NCBI GenBank assembly: GCA_000432735.1
Contig: FR887771.1
Location: forward strand, 1-18,352
DNA length: 18,352 nucleotides
DNA from: Bacteroides sp. CAG:443
Lineage (GTDB): Bacteria; Bacteroidota; Bacteroidia; Bacteroidales; Bacteroidaceae
Direction of reading: 5' to 3'
Shown: piece by piece, positions 1 to 7,648 of the stretch
Position numbering within the stretch: the first letter of the stretch is position 1
Layout of the letters: every line of letters starts with the position of its first letter
Made by a program: the position numbers and the translations under genes
The notes under the pieces: model-generated
The model's database searches: none
The model's input: only the letters and a program-made list of their open reading frames with translations
Told to the model about the DNA's origin: nothing

Positions 1-1
1 C

Positions 2-196
2 AGAAGTGAACTCTCCAAAGAGAGGGCCACCCGGCTTGAAGGCAGTTTCGGTACACAGAAGCAGCATTACTCGCTCTCCAGGGTAAAGGCACGGAACAGG
101 AGGACGGAAATCCTGTGGATTTTCTTCGGAATACATACGGCAAATGCTGTACTGATGATTGACAAGATCAGGAACAGGACGGTTAAAGCGGCATGA
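2..196 (+). CDS. DDE transposase, C-terminal part (cut by window edge)
   Basis: The reading frame enters from the left edge and ends at a TGA at 194-196, giving 64 residues. The visible part includes RLEGSFGTQKQHYSLSRVKA, which has the layout of the third-acidic-residue block of DDE transposases: Glu followed by xFGxxKxxxxLxRxKxR. A hydrophobic helix and a basic tail follow. The exact IS family cannot be fixed from this piece. IS1182 or ISNCY-type elements, common in Bacteroides, are my best guess. The gene would catalyse cut-and-paste movement of the element. Whether it is intact upstream cannot be judged, because the rest lies outside the window. Confidence 0.7.
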   Translation, partial: RSELSKERATRLEGSFGTQKQHYSLSRVKARNRRTEILWIFFGIHTANAVLMIDKIRNRTVKAA

Positions 197-435
197 TATG
201 ATTTTACTGACGAAATCGGAAGAGGTCATCTGGCTTCTTCAGAAGTGTCATGTCCTGACAGATAGAATTATGTGAGAATACATGGAAAAATGGCAATAAA
301 AAATGGCATATGAAGATGATAGACCATAATCATTTCATATGTCATCTTATTTGGGGGACATTTACTGAATATCCCTAACTAGTTATTGCATATGAATAGT
401 TGAAGTGGATTCTAAGACTAATTGTATAAAAACAC
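197..435. other. Gene-free tail of the left insertion sequence
   Basis: No coding region is visible between the transposase stop and the terminator at 426-466. Two weak hairpins occur. One has arms CATATGAA at 307-314 and TTCATATG at 334-341. The other is an imperfect stem, GGGACATT at 355-362 with AATATCCC at 368-375. One of these may mark the outer end of the insertion sequence, but the opposite end is outside the window, so terminal repeats cannot be matched. Confidence 0.35.
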
Positions 436-466
436 ATGAACTATCCGGCTTTTCCGGATAGTTCAT
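426..466 (-). terminator. Intrinsic terminator of the outer-membrane barrel gene
   Basis: A perfect 13-bp stem, ATGAACTATCCGG at 436-448 with its complement at 454-466, encloses a 5-nt loop. On the minus strand it is followed by GTGTTTTTA. It lies about 70 nt downstream of the stop codon of the minus-strand barrel gene. There is no T tract on the plus-strand side, so it should act only for that gene. Confidence 0.85.
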
Positions 467-534
467 ATGAATATATTATGACTTAATTCCCTTTTAAGTT
501 TATTCTTATTATTGAACGAATAGCTGATAACCAA

Positions 535-2835
535 TTATTTAATCTTAAACAACCCGCTATCCGAATCATAATTATCCATTTTCTTTCGGATAGAAGCCTT
601 TTTCTTGCCAGAGCTGAAGTTCCATGAAATACTCAAGGCAAGTGCATGATCTTTTCGTTTTGAATGGAAATCTGTTTTGTGGTAGACGATACTTCCCGGT
701 ATAGTTTCATTTGAATATTTATCTTTTATGAAAGGAAAGAAACACTGAAGGCCGAAATTTACTTTCTTATATGTATAACCTAAATTGATGTATGAAACCT
801 TTTCAATTCCCGTTTTATATAATCCTGATAGAAACGTACCTCCAAATTTCTGAAGAATATCCAGCGAGAAGTTTTTGTAGGATGTTGAGAGATATACAGA
901 AACAGGATACGACCAGTAACTAAACGAACTGACCTCTTTGGAAGGTTGGAATACTTGCTGAGATACTCCAATGCTTCCTCCTATTCGCAGAAAATCCCAT
1001 GGCGTATAATTGATATTAAACTCGCCGCCTCGACGTATATCTTTTTCTGCATTGGCAGTTTGATATAATACGCAGTTATCGCCATATTGGTACGAATCGA
1101 ATAAGCTGTTGCTGGTATAATCATAAAACAGATTGGCAGACAGTGAGAATTTCTTTAAATATAAATCATAGCTTAGTCCCCATGATTGCAAGTGCGAATT
1201 CTCCAGATCATGGTTACCTGTCTGATAGAAATTATTCATTATCAGAATACGCGCGTCAGACATTTGTAGCATATCTGGCATTTGGGTACTTGAATGATAT
1301 GTGAGGCGTATGCTATTGGACTCGTTGATATTATAACCTGCCATCAGCATGGGGGTAAAGGTAAAATTGTGAAATCCGTTTTCTTCCGATTGTGTATCAT
1401 AGTTTACTCCTAAGCTGACGCGATACATGAATGGTTTGAATTTTCCGCTTATTTCTCCATAGGCATAATGCTTTTGAGTATTTATGTTTTCTTTCTGTAG
1501 ATTTTCTGAAAGTGAATTGCTCAGCTCATTTGTCAGATAATTTAAATGAGCACGATATCCGACAGATAAGTTTGCTTTGGCAAATCTATGCTTGTAAGCA
1601 AATTCACCGATCAATGTTTTCTTTTGGTTATTGATGAGCATCATATCGTCAAAACCGGTACTGCCACTTTCTGCGGAATGAGTATTTTGCTCATTATCAA
1701 AATAGCTTCCTACCAGATTGAATAATATTGAATTGTTTTTAGGCAGTGTTTTGGAAAAGTAAATATCTACAGTAGGAACCAAGCTTTTGGTATAATCATT
1801 CAAGTTGCCGGTTCGCTTTTCCTGAAGTTCGTTTTGTGCAAATGCAATCGTTTTGTTTGCATTCAGTTTTCCGTTAGATGTATTTGTAAAGGCTTTGATT
1901 TGAAAATCGTAATTCTTTTCCTTACTGATAGAATATGTGAACCCTATATTATGTTGGTGTCCCCAGGTTTGACTTTCCCGAAAATAGTCGTAGGTATAAT
2001 TGTCATTATTGATTTGATAATTGTAATGTCCGGTTTCTAAGTCTTTGATGTTGCGCTTCATGTTGATATGAGTGCCATAATTGATCGTAAATTTGTTATC
2101 TCCTTTAACGTAGGATAGAGCAAAAGAAGCGTTGGAAAACATTTGTCCTAATGTTCCATATAGATTGCCACTCCAACCGGTATCCAAAGGTTTCGTATTG
2201 ATATTTACAACATTCTCGGCATCATTTATGTAACGCATTGGAGGCACATCGTATATTTCAGCATTTTTTATTTTGTCGGCAGGAATTAGTTTCAAGTCAT
2301 TATCGGTTGCCTTGATTCCGTTTATAAGAATCATGATGGATTTTCCGTTTATGGTCGATAATGAATTGGTGGTTTTGTCAATGTGTAGATTGGGTAAGGT
2401 AGCAATAAGGTCACGTCCGTCTTTCGCCTTATCTATTTGGGTGATTGTAAAGGTATAGGAGGTCTTGTCGATACTGCGAATACTTCTTTTCCCCTCAACC
2501 ACTACTTCGGTAAGTGATTGGGAGTCTGATTCGAGTATAATATTTTGTGTGAGATCTTTATTTATATGAACTGGCAGAGATACGGTTTTATATCCTATAT
2601 ATGAAACTTTTAAGATATAGTTTCCTGAATCAATGTCTTGTAGGAGATATTTTCCTGCTAAGTCGGAAGCTGTACCTTTTACGATGCTTATGGTATCGTT
2701 TGCTTGGTATAGAGCAATATTAGCAAATGGAATGCTTTCTTTGTTTTTGTCCTCTATTTTTCCTTTTAGTACCAAATTTTGGCAGAAACAGATATTGGAA
2801 CAAAGTAGTGCTATTAATGTAATTGTGGTTTTCAT
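535..2835 (-). CDS. Outer membrane beta-barrel protein with carboxypeptidase-regulatory-like N-terminus (TonB-receptor-like)
   Basis: This 766-residue protein starts with a signal peptide of about 19 residues (ending FCQ). Residues about 22-105 look like a CarboxypepD_reg-like beta-sandwich, with G-KG-E/D, PFANI and GKY-L-DI-SG-Y-L-VSYIGY blocks. Residues about 110-215 resemble a TonB plug (LTEVVVEGKR, then a NINTKPL end). The rest is a long run of alternating aromatic and polar strands ending in a barrel, as in the Bacteroidota family OMP_b-brl_3. It should sit in the outer membrane. The ligand is unknown. It lacks the SusC signature motifs and has no SusD-like neighbour, so it is not a classical polysaccharide-utilisation receptor. 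It stands alone between an insertion-sequence remnant and a divergent metal-type receptor unit, and looks AT-richer than that unit. The family call is firm. The function is open. Confidence 0.85.
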   Translation of the reverse strand: MKTTITLIALLCSNICFCQNLVLKGKIEDKNKESIPFANIALYQANDTISIVKGTASDLAGKYLLQDIDSGNYILKVSYIGYKTVSLPVHINKDLTQNIILESDSQSLTEVVVEGKRSIRSIDKTSYTFTITQIDKAKDGRDLIATLPNLHIDKTTNSLSTINGKSIMILINGIKATDNDLKLIPADKIKNAEIYDVPPMRYINDAENVVNINTKPLDTGWSGNLYGTLGQMFSNASFALSYVKGDNKFTINYGTHINMKRNIKDLETGHYNYQINNDNYTYDYFRESQTWGHQHNIGFTYSISKEKNYDFQIKAFTNTSNGKLNANKTIAFAQNELQEKRTGNLNDYTKSLVPTVDIYFSKTLPKNNSILFNLVGSYFDNEQNTHSAESGSTGFDDMMLINNQKKTLIGEFAYKHRFAKANLSVGYRAHLNYLTNELSNSLSENLQKENINTQKHYAYGEISGKFKPFMYRVSLGVNYDTQSEENGFHNFTFTPMLMAGYNINESNSIRLTYHSSTQMPDMLQMSDARILIMNNFYQTGNHDLENSHLQSWGLSYDLYLKKFSLSANLFYDYTSNSLFDSYQYGDNCVLYQTANAEKDIRRGGEFNINYTPWDFLRIGGSIGVSQQVFQPSKEVSSFSYWSYPVSVYLSTSYKNFSLDILQKFGGTFLSGLYKTGIEKVSYINLGYTYKKVNFGLQCFFPFIKDKYSNETIPGSIVYHKTDFHSKRKDHALALSISWNFSSGKKKASIRKKMDNYDSDSGLFKIK

Positions 2836-2915
2836 ACTATTTCATTTTTAGGATATAACTTGAGTCCTTTTTATTAGTTTCTCATTCCAGCCCAATTATC
2901 AATCTTCAGTTTTTA

Positions 2916-2923
2916 CAAATATA
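2916..2923 (-). promoter_or_regulatory. Bacteroides-type -7 box for the barrel gene
   Basis: On the minus strand this reads TATATTTG, matching the Bacteroides consensus TAnnTTTG. It predicts transcription starting near 2910 and a leader of about 75 nt. No clear TTTG -33 element was seen at the expected distance, so strength is uncertain. Confidence 0.5.
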
Positions 2924-3101
2924 ATTTATTATTTTATTATGATAACATGGAGATGTGTATCTTTTTGAAAAACATATTATATATCTGTAAACATGTTAAG
3001 CACATATAAATAATCCTTTAGTTATAGTAAACGGATTGTTTGCTTCGGCTTTTTTCGTAACTTGCGTGCCCTTATCATCAAAAAATCATAGGAAACGAAT
3101 A

Positions 3102-3467
3102 ATGAAGAGATCTCGTCGCCATACAGGCATACGGACGTTTTCCGCTATCATACTGCTGATGGTGATGCTGTTGCAAGTGGGGGTAAAAGGCTTTCACAGG
3201 CATCATTGTGTGGAGACGGCAAGCGTGACTTGTAGCGACTGTGAGCATCATCGTGTTCACGACGGACACATTCTCAAGTGGAATGGCAGTTGCGATGACT
3301 GTATCGTCTGTCAGTTGTTCTCTTCTCCTTTCTGTAAGCCGCAGGGTATTCAACTCAATGTTATCCCTGTTCGGTATCAGCAACCTTGCATGTGCTTCGT
3401 TGTCGCCATTTTGGATGTAAGCAGATGCAGCATCATTCCCCGGGGGCCTCCGGCTTTTCTATTATAA
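3102..3467 (+). CDS. Small exported Cys/His-rich protein, putative metal-binding partner of the downstream receptor
   Basis: This 121-residue protein has a basic N-terminus and a hydrophobic segment (about residues 12-29) that could be a signal peptide or membrane anchor. The rest is rich in potential metal ligands: HRHHC at 32-36, CSDC at 44-47, His 49, 50, 53 and 56, CDDCIVC at 64-70 and CMC at 96-98. It ends in an RGPPAFLL tail. The layout resembles small DUF2946-like proteins found beside TonB-dependent copper or zinc receptors, but I do not recognise the family with certainty. The ATG at 3102 was preferred to an upstream in-frame TTG at 3036 because it gives a proper signal sequence and an A-rich upstream stretch. 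The receptor gene starts 71 nt downstream on the same strand, suggesting co-transcription. Metal binding is inferred from composition. Confidence 0.7.
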   Translation: MKRSRRHTGIRTFSAIILLMVMLLQVGVKGFHRHHCVETASVTCSDCEHHRVHDGHILKWNGSCDDCIVCQLFSSPFCKPQGIQLNVIPVRYQQPCMCFVVAILDVSRCSIIPRGPPAFLL

Positions 3468-3538
3468 TATGTTTGAAACTCTTTGCCAATGTTGTTGGTA
3501 GAAGAGCACTTATTTATGCATTTATAATAGAAACAACA

Positions 3539-5665
3539 ATGAAAAGATACATATTTATGGTGTGTCTGCTGGGCGTATGTGCCACAGCATTCGCACAGGT
3601 TCAGCATGACCATAGCGCATGCTACGAGGATAGTATAAGCTCTCTGAAAGAGGCTATATTGAGTGAAGTTACAGTTTACGGATTGACCGGTACGCAGCGG
3701 ATGAAGGATTCGCCCATCGCTTTTTCGGTCATTTCGCCCAAGAAGTTACATCAATCGTTCGGTACCAATATAGTGGATGCCATCACCTTCCAGCCTGGTA
3801 TTTCCCAGATTTCTACGGGAGCGGGTATCAGTAAGCCAGTTATTCGTGGACTCGGTTATAATCGGGTGGTGGTAATAGAACAGGGTATACGTCAGGAAGG
3901 TCAGCAGTGGGGCGATGAACACGGTCTGGAGGTGGATGCCGAGGGAGTTCATTCGGTAGAGATACTGAAAGGTCCGGCTTCGCTGATGTATGGCAGTGAT
4001 GCGATTGCCGGTGTCATGATTCTGCATCCTGAACCGTCGCTTATGCAGGGGACGATGCAGGCAAAGGTAGGAGGTGAATATCAGTCGAACAATGGTCTGT
4101 ACAACTATCATGCTGGTTTTGCAGGGAACATTGATGGATGGATGTGGAACGTGCATTATGCTGATAAGGCTGCTCATAGCTACAAGAATGCACTCGACGG
4201 ATATGTGCCTGGTTCTTGGTTTAAAGAGCGGGATGTGCAGGCGATGGTAGGTGTTAAGAAGCGCTGGGGACATTCGTGGCTGCGTTTTTCACATGTGAAT
4301 TTTACTCCCGGCATTACTGAGGGTGAACGTGATGAGGAAAGCGGACAGCTTGTATGGGAAAAGGGAAATTCTCCGAAGGCGTACAGTTGGCATTTGCCTT
4401 TTCAGCGGGTACTTCATACCAAGGTGGTGAGCGACAATGCGTGGTACATTGCAGACGGGATGCTGAAGGCTGTCGTGGGTTATCAGCAGAACTATCGCAG
4501 GGAGTTTGAGGAGGCTATGGATGAAGCGGAGCTGGCTATGCGATTGCATACGGTGAACTATGACTTGCGGTATCAGTTGCCACTTGCCAACGACTGGAGT
4601 ATTTCTACGGGGGTGAATGGTATGTGGCAGCGGAACTTGAATCAGGCGGAAGAGATGCTCATTTCCGATTATCGTCTTTTTGACTTTGGTTATTTCTTTA
4701 CGGCCAATAAGCAGATAGGGCGCTGGAGTCTGTCGGGAGGTGCGCGTATCGACAACCGGCATTTGCATACTCAAACGGCGGAGAAGGATGGAAAGTTGCA
4801 TTTTGAAGCGTTGGGTAAGGACTTTACCGGAGTGACCGGAAGTCTTGGAGCGGTATATAATGTAAGTGAAGGGATGAATCTGCGGTTGAATGTGGCTCGT
4901 GGTTTCCGTGCGCCGACTGTCAGTGAACTCTTGTCGAATGGAGTGCACGAAGGTAGTATTCAGTATGAACTGGGAAACAGGGACTTGAAGTCGGAATACA
5001 GCATGCAGGTCGATCTCGGCATGGATTATACGTCGCGTTATGTGGCTGTCAATGCATCTCTTTTCAGCAATTGGATTGATAACTATATCTTTCTGGGCCG
5101 ACTTCCTTATGAAACGGAAGGGTATCGTACTTATCAGTATCGTCAGGGCAATGCACGGCTCATGGGAGGAGAGGTATCTGTAGATGTGCATCCTGTAGAG
5201 CCTTTACACTTCGAGAATACGTTTTCGTACGTACGTGGTGTTCAGTTGAATCAGGCAGCCGAGAGTCGTAATCTCCCGATGATGCCTGCACCCCGATGGA
5301 CATGTAATCTCCGGTATGAGTTTCCCGATTTTGCCCGGAAGCGTTGCAGACGTGCGTTTGTCAGCTTGGGTATGGAGTACAATCTTCGTCAGGGCAATTA
5401 TTATGCGCTTGATAATACTGAGTCGGCTACTCCCGATTATGGCATTTTTAATTTTGCTGCCGGTATGGACTTGCATGTATTGGGTCATAACTGCATCGAG
5501 CTGAGTCTGTGTTGTCAGAATCTTTTTGACAAGGTATATCAATCTCATCTTTCGCGTTTGAAATATGCCGAAGTCAACAAGGTTACAGGTCGCCAAGGTA
5601 TTTCGGCTATGGGGCGTAATATCTGTTTGAGGGTGAATATTCCGATTGATATTCATGTAAAATAA
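3539..5665 (+). CDS. TonB-dependent outer membrane receptor, ZnuD-like (probable metal uptake)
   Basis: This 708-residue protein opens with a 20-residue signal peptide (MKRYIFMVCLLGVCATAFAQ). A short His-containing stretch (HDHSAC, 23-28) and a possible TonB-box-like segment (ILSEVTVYG) follow. The plug, about residues 50-165, holds the classic PVIRGLGYNRVVV, VHSVEILKGPASLMYG and DAIAGV blocks. A 22-strand-type barrel follows. The GFRAPTVSELLSNGVHEGS and YELGN blocks and the C-terminal HLSRLKY and MGRNI region are like those of ZnuD-type zinc receptors. It would import a scarce ligand across the outer membrane using TonB energy. Zinc, copper or another metal is favoured, also because the gene before it encodes a Cys/His-rich exported protein, but haem or a metallophore cannot be excluded. 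The ATG at 3539 was chosen because the longer in-frame version would bury the signal peptide. A strong terminator follows. Confidence 0.88.
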   Translation: MKRYIFMVCLLGVCATAFAQVQHDHSACYEDSISSLKEAILSEVTVYGLTGTQRMKDSPIAFSVISPKKLHQSFGTNIVDAITFQPGISQISTGAGISKPVIRGLGYNRVVVIEQGIRQEGQQWGDEHGLEVDAEGVHSVEILKGPASLMYGSDAIAGVMILHPEPSLMQGTMQAKVGGEYQSNNGLYNYHAGFAGNIDGWMWNVHYADKAAHSYKNALDGYVPGSWFKERDVQAMVGVKKRWGHSWLRFSHVNFTPGITEGERDEESGQLVWEKGNSPKAYSWHLPFQRVLHTKVVSDNAWYIADGMLKAVVGYQQNYRREFEEAMDEAELAMRLHTVNYDLRYQLPLANDWSISTGVNGMWQRNLNQAEEMLISDYRLFDFGYFFTANKQIGRWSLSGGARIDNRHLHTQTAEKDGKLHFEALGKDFTGVTGSLGAVYNVSEGMNLRLNVARGFRAPTVSELLSNGVHEGSIQYELGNRDLKSEYSMQVDLGMDYTSRYVAVNASLFSNWIDNYIFLGRLPYETEGYRTYQYRQGNARLMGGEVSVDVHPVEPLHFENTFSYVRGVQLNQAAESRNLPMMPAPRWTCNLRYEFPDFARKRCRRAFVSLGMEYNLRQGNYYALDNTESATPDYGIFNFAAGMDLHVLGHNCIELSLCCQNLFDKVYQSHLSRLKYAEVNKVTGRQGISAMGRNICLRVNIPIDIHVK

Positions 5666-5675
5666 GAATTCTATT

Positions 5676-5711
5676 AAGGCTGGCTTCGTTTGTGAAGCCA
5701 GCCTTTTTTAT
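5676..5711 (+). terminator. Intrinsic terminator after the TonB receptor
   Basis: A perfect 12-bp GC-containing stem, AAGGCTGGCTTC at 5676-5687 with GAAGCCAGCCTT at 5694-5705, has a 6-nt loop and is followed by a T run. It begins 10 nt after the receptor stop codon and ends the metal-receptor transcript. Confidence 0.92.
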
Positions 5712-5778
5712 GATCTGTTACTTGCTGAAATGTGTCTATAGATGTATCTTATGACGATGAAAAAAGTCGTGTGATTTG

Positions 5779-5809
5779 TTTGCTGCTTTAGAAAGATATC
5801 ATACCTTTG
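5779..5809 (+). promoter_or_regulatory. Bacteroides promoter for the chorismatase-like gene
   Basis: A TTTG -33 element at 5779-5782 and TACCTTTG (TAnnTTTG) at 5802-5809 are separated by 19 nt, which is the normal Bacteroides spacing. This is one of the two best-formed promoters in the window. Transcription should start near 5815, leaving a leader of about 170 nt before the ATG at 5986. Confidence 0.75.
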
Positions 5810-5815
5810 TTATAT

Positions 5816-5985
5816 GTAAATTGTTGATATATAGTATGTTTGTGCAAATAAATCAACTTGGGTCTGAACGGAGAATCATTGACTAGGGGGGATTTTATGA
5901 ATCTTACGTAGAACGTAATGTATGAATATAACATACTTAAAAAATAATATGATGCAGTAGCATTAATGGAATAGGTAGATTCTTT
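5816..5985 (+). promoter_or_regulatory. Long untranslated leader with small hairpins
   Basis: The predicted transcript starts near 5815, so this stretch is 5' untranslated RNA. It carries a GGGGGG run at 5886-5891, a perfect TTACGT/ACGTAA hairpin with a 3-nt loop at 5904-5918, and a GTATG/CATAC hairpin at 5920-5936. No known riboswitch was recognised. It is much longer than the leader of about 20 nt predicted for the next gene. Confidence 0.35.
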
Positions 5986-7089
5986 ATGAGTTATATAAAT
6001 AAAATTAGCTATCAGATTTATAAGGTCGAGAAGAAGCCTTACCGGCAGATGCTTGATGAGTTATTCTCTCATCTTGATGTAAAGCTGTCTGTATTGCGCA
6101 TAGTGCTTTTTGGAGAGGTAGTCAGTAAGGACGATTATATGTGGCGGTTGGCGCAGTTTCGCAGAAAGGCAGAAGAGTATTTTCAGGGTGCTTTGCCTGT
6201 AGTGACATTTGTTGCGCAGAAGCCTCTGGATGCCGAATTAGTTTTGGAGGTACATGGTTACATGTTTGAAGGGAATGACCGGTTGGAGTATAAATCTTAC
6301 GGAGGTTTTCCTTATGTGGTTCTTACAAATGAGTGTGGACGTTTTTTATATGCTGGAGGTGTGTACGTTTCTTTTGACAGTGACATCTATACTCAGTCTA
6401 AGGAGGTTTTTCGTGTGTTGGAGTGTATCTTGAACCGTGAGAAATTTTCTGTTGGTTCAATTGTAAGACAGTGGAATTATATTGATGGCATTACTGCTTT
6501 CGATAATAACGGTGACCAGCATTATCAGATGTTTAACAATGCTCGTTCCGAATTTTATTTGTCTGATACTTGGAAGAATGGTTATCCGGCTGCTACGGGT
6601 ATTGGTACTCGGGGAGGGGGCGTTATAGTAGATATTGATGCTGCAATGGCCAAGGAAGTTTCTTTTTCTATTTTACCGATTGACAATGAACTACAAGTTG
6701 CGGCTTATTCGTATTCAGGTTCTGTATTGGAAAAGGCGGACACTGGGAAAACAACTCCGAAATTTGAACGGGCAAAAAGTTTACAAACGGGTGATTGTTG
6801 TATGATGTATCTGTCTGGTACAGCAGCTATACGAGGTGAAGTAAGTCTGGCGGAAGCGGATGTGGTTGCTCAATTGCGTATTACACTGGAAAATATTCGT
6901 CATTTGATAGGGGATGCGTCGATGAAACTTTTACGTGTATATCTTAAGAATGAAAGTGATTATAATAAAGTACACGATAGTTTAGAAAGGGAGGGGATTT
7001 GTATTTCTTATCTGTTGGCTGATGTGTGCCGTGATGAACTACTGATAGAAATAGAGGGTATAGCATGGTGCTCTTTTGGTCGGGAATAA
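5986..7089 (+). CDS. Chorismatase-like protein (FkbO/Hyg5/XanB2 family, RidA-like folds)
   Basis: This 367-residue soluble protein has no signal peptide. Family-like blocks appear in order: FNNARSEFYL (173-182) and GYPAATGIGTRGGG (189-202), then PKFERAKSL with MYLSGTAAIRGE (about 258-285), then VAQLRITLENIRHLI, and finally ADVCRDELLIEIEG (345-358). These match the layout of chorismatases, which remove pyruvate from chorismate to give dihydroxycyclohexadienoate or hydroxybenzoates and are built from two RidA/YjgF-like domains. Arg-349 and the acidic residues 355 and 357 in the last block are candidates for the active-site Arg and Glu. The protein is therefore probably cytoplasmic and acts on chorismate or a related molecule. 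The N-terminal 150 residues are less typical. No polyketide, aryl-polyene or other aromatic pathway gene is next to it. It has its own promoter, and its neighbours are unrelated. Family assignment is fairly firm. The exact product is unknown. Confidence 0.72.
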   Translation: MSYINKISYQIYKVEKKPYRQMLDELFSHLDVKLSVLRIVLFGEVVSKDDYMWRLAQFRRKAEEYFQGALPVVTFVAQKPLDAELVLEVHGYMFEGNDRLEYKSYGGFPYVVLTNECGRFLYAGGVYVSFDSDIYTQSKEVFRVLECILNREKFSVGSIVRQWNYIDGITAFDNNGDQHYQMFNNARSEFYLSDTWKNGYPAATGIGTRGGGVIVDIDAAMAKEVSFSILPIDNELQVAAYSYSGSVLEKADTGKTTPKFERAKSLQTGDCCMMYLSGTAAIRGEVSLAEADVVAQLRITLENIRHLIGDASMKLLRVYLKNESDYNKVHDSLEREGICISYLLADVCRDELLIEIEGIAWCSFGRE

Positions 7090-7152
7090 GAATAAGTTCC
7101 TGTTTGATAATAAAATCCTGCTAAAATCTCACTTTTTTTCATCGGGAAAGAT

Positions 7153-7160
7153 TATCTTTG
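7153..7160 (+). promoter_or_regulatory. Bacteroides -7 box for the DUF486 gene
   Basis: TATCTTTG matches TAnnTTTG and lies 27 nt before the ATG at 7187, predicting a leader of about 20 nt. A T-rich stretch at 7133-7139 lies upstream, but no exact TTTG is at the usual distance. Confidence 0.55.
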
Positions 7161-7186
7161 CAGCCGATTTTAAAAAGTTTTAAGAT

Positions 7187-7561
7187 ATGGTTTCACAAGG
7201 TATATATTCGATTGTTTTGCTGGTGTTCTCGAATATCTTTATGACATTTGCATGGTACGGACACCTGAAAATGCGTGAAGAATTCAGTTGGTTTGCCGCA
7301 TTGCCGCTGATTGGAGTTATTGCTTTCAGTTGGGCGATTGCTTTTTTTGAATATTGTTTACAGGTTCCGGCCAACCGTCTGGGATTTAAGGATAACGGCG
7401 GACCATTCGACATTATGCAGTTGAAGGTGATTCAGGAGGTGATTACACTGACGGTATTTACCGTATTTTCTATGATTGCCTTTAAAATGGAACTGAAATG
7501 GAATCATCTGGCTGCTTTCTGCTGCCTGATTCTGGCTGTATACTTTGTGTTTAAGAAGTAA
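7187..7561 (+). CDS. DUF486 family small membrane protein
   Basis: This 124-residue protein has four predicted membrane segments (about 5-24, 34-54, 85-103 and 107-122). It carries the conserved blocks of the DUF486 family: FMTFAWYGHLK, then WAIAFFEYCLQVPANRLG, then QLKVIQEVITL. The family is related to small drug/metabolite-transporter-type proteins of the inner membrane, but no substrate is established. The length fits the family. It appears monocistronic, with its own -7 box and a bidirectional terminator 30 nt after its stop. Confidence 0.88.
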   Translation: MVSQGIYSIVLLVFSNIFMTFAWYGHLKMREEFSWFAALPLIGVIAFSWAIAFFEYCLQVPANRLGFKDNGGPFDIMQLKVIQEVITLTVFTVFSMIAFKMELKWNHLAAFCCLILAVYFVFKK

Positions 7562-7591
7562 TTGAAAAATTATTTATTTTTCGCATTATAG

Positions 7592-7635
7592 AAAAAGGTG
7601 CGTCATGATTGTGATATCGTGACGCACCTTTTTTG
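7592..7635. terminator. Bidirectional terminator between converging genes
   Basis: The stem GGTGCGTCA at 7597-7605 pairs with TGACGCACC at 7620-7628. It extends inward through a T-G wobble and GAT/ATC. An A run on the left and a T run on the right make it usable on both strands. It separates the plus-strand DUF486 gene from the minus-strand operon ending at 7649. Confidence 0.9.
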
Positions 7636-7648
7636 TGACGGTTTATTG

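Noticed and set aside
3036..3101. Upstream extension of the Cys/His-rich protein from a TTG start
   Set aside because: It adds residues before a normal basic-plus-hydrophobic signal sequence, begins at a non-ATG codon, and overlaps the inverted repeat. The ATG at 3102 fits better.
3386..3538. Longer N-terminus for the TonB receptor
   Set aside because: It would overlap the upstream gene and place 51 residues before a textbook signal peptide. The ATG at 3539 was used.
4289..5191. 300-codon open frame on the minus strand opposite the TonB receptor
   Set aside because: It is fully antisense to a gene with clear family motifs, and its translation has no recognisable domain. Open antisense frames are common in such genes.
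535..5665. A SusC/SusD polysaccharide-utilisation locus
   Set aside because: Neither receptor has SusC hallmarks, there is no SusD-like lipoprotein, and no glycoside hydrolases or sensor-regulator genes are present.
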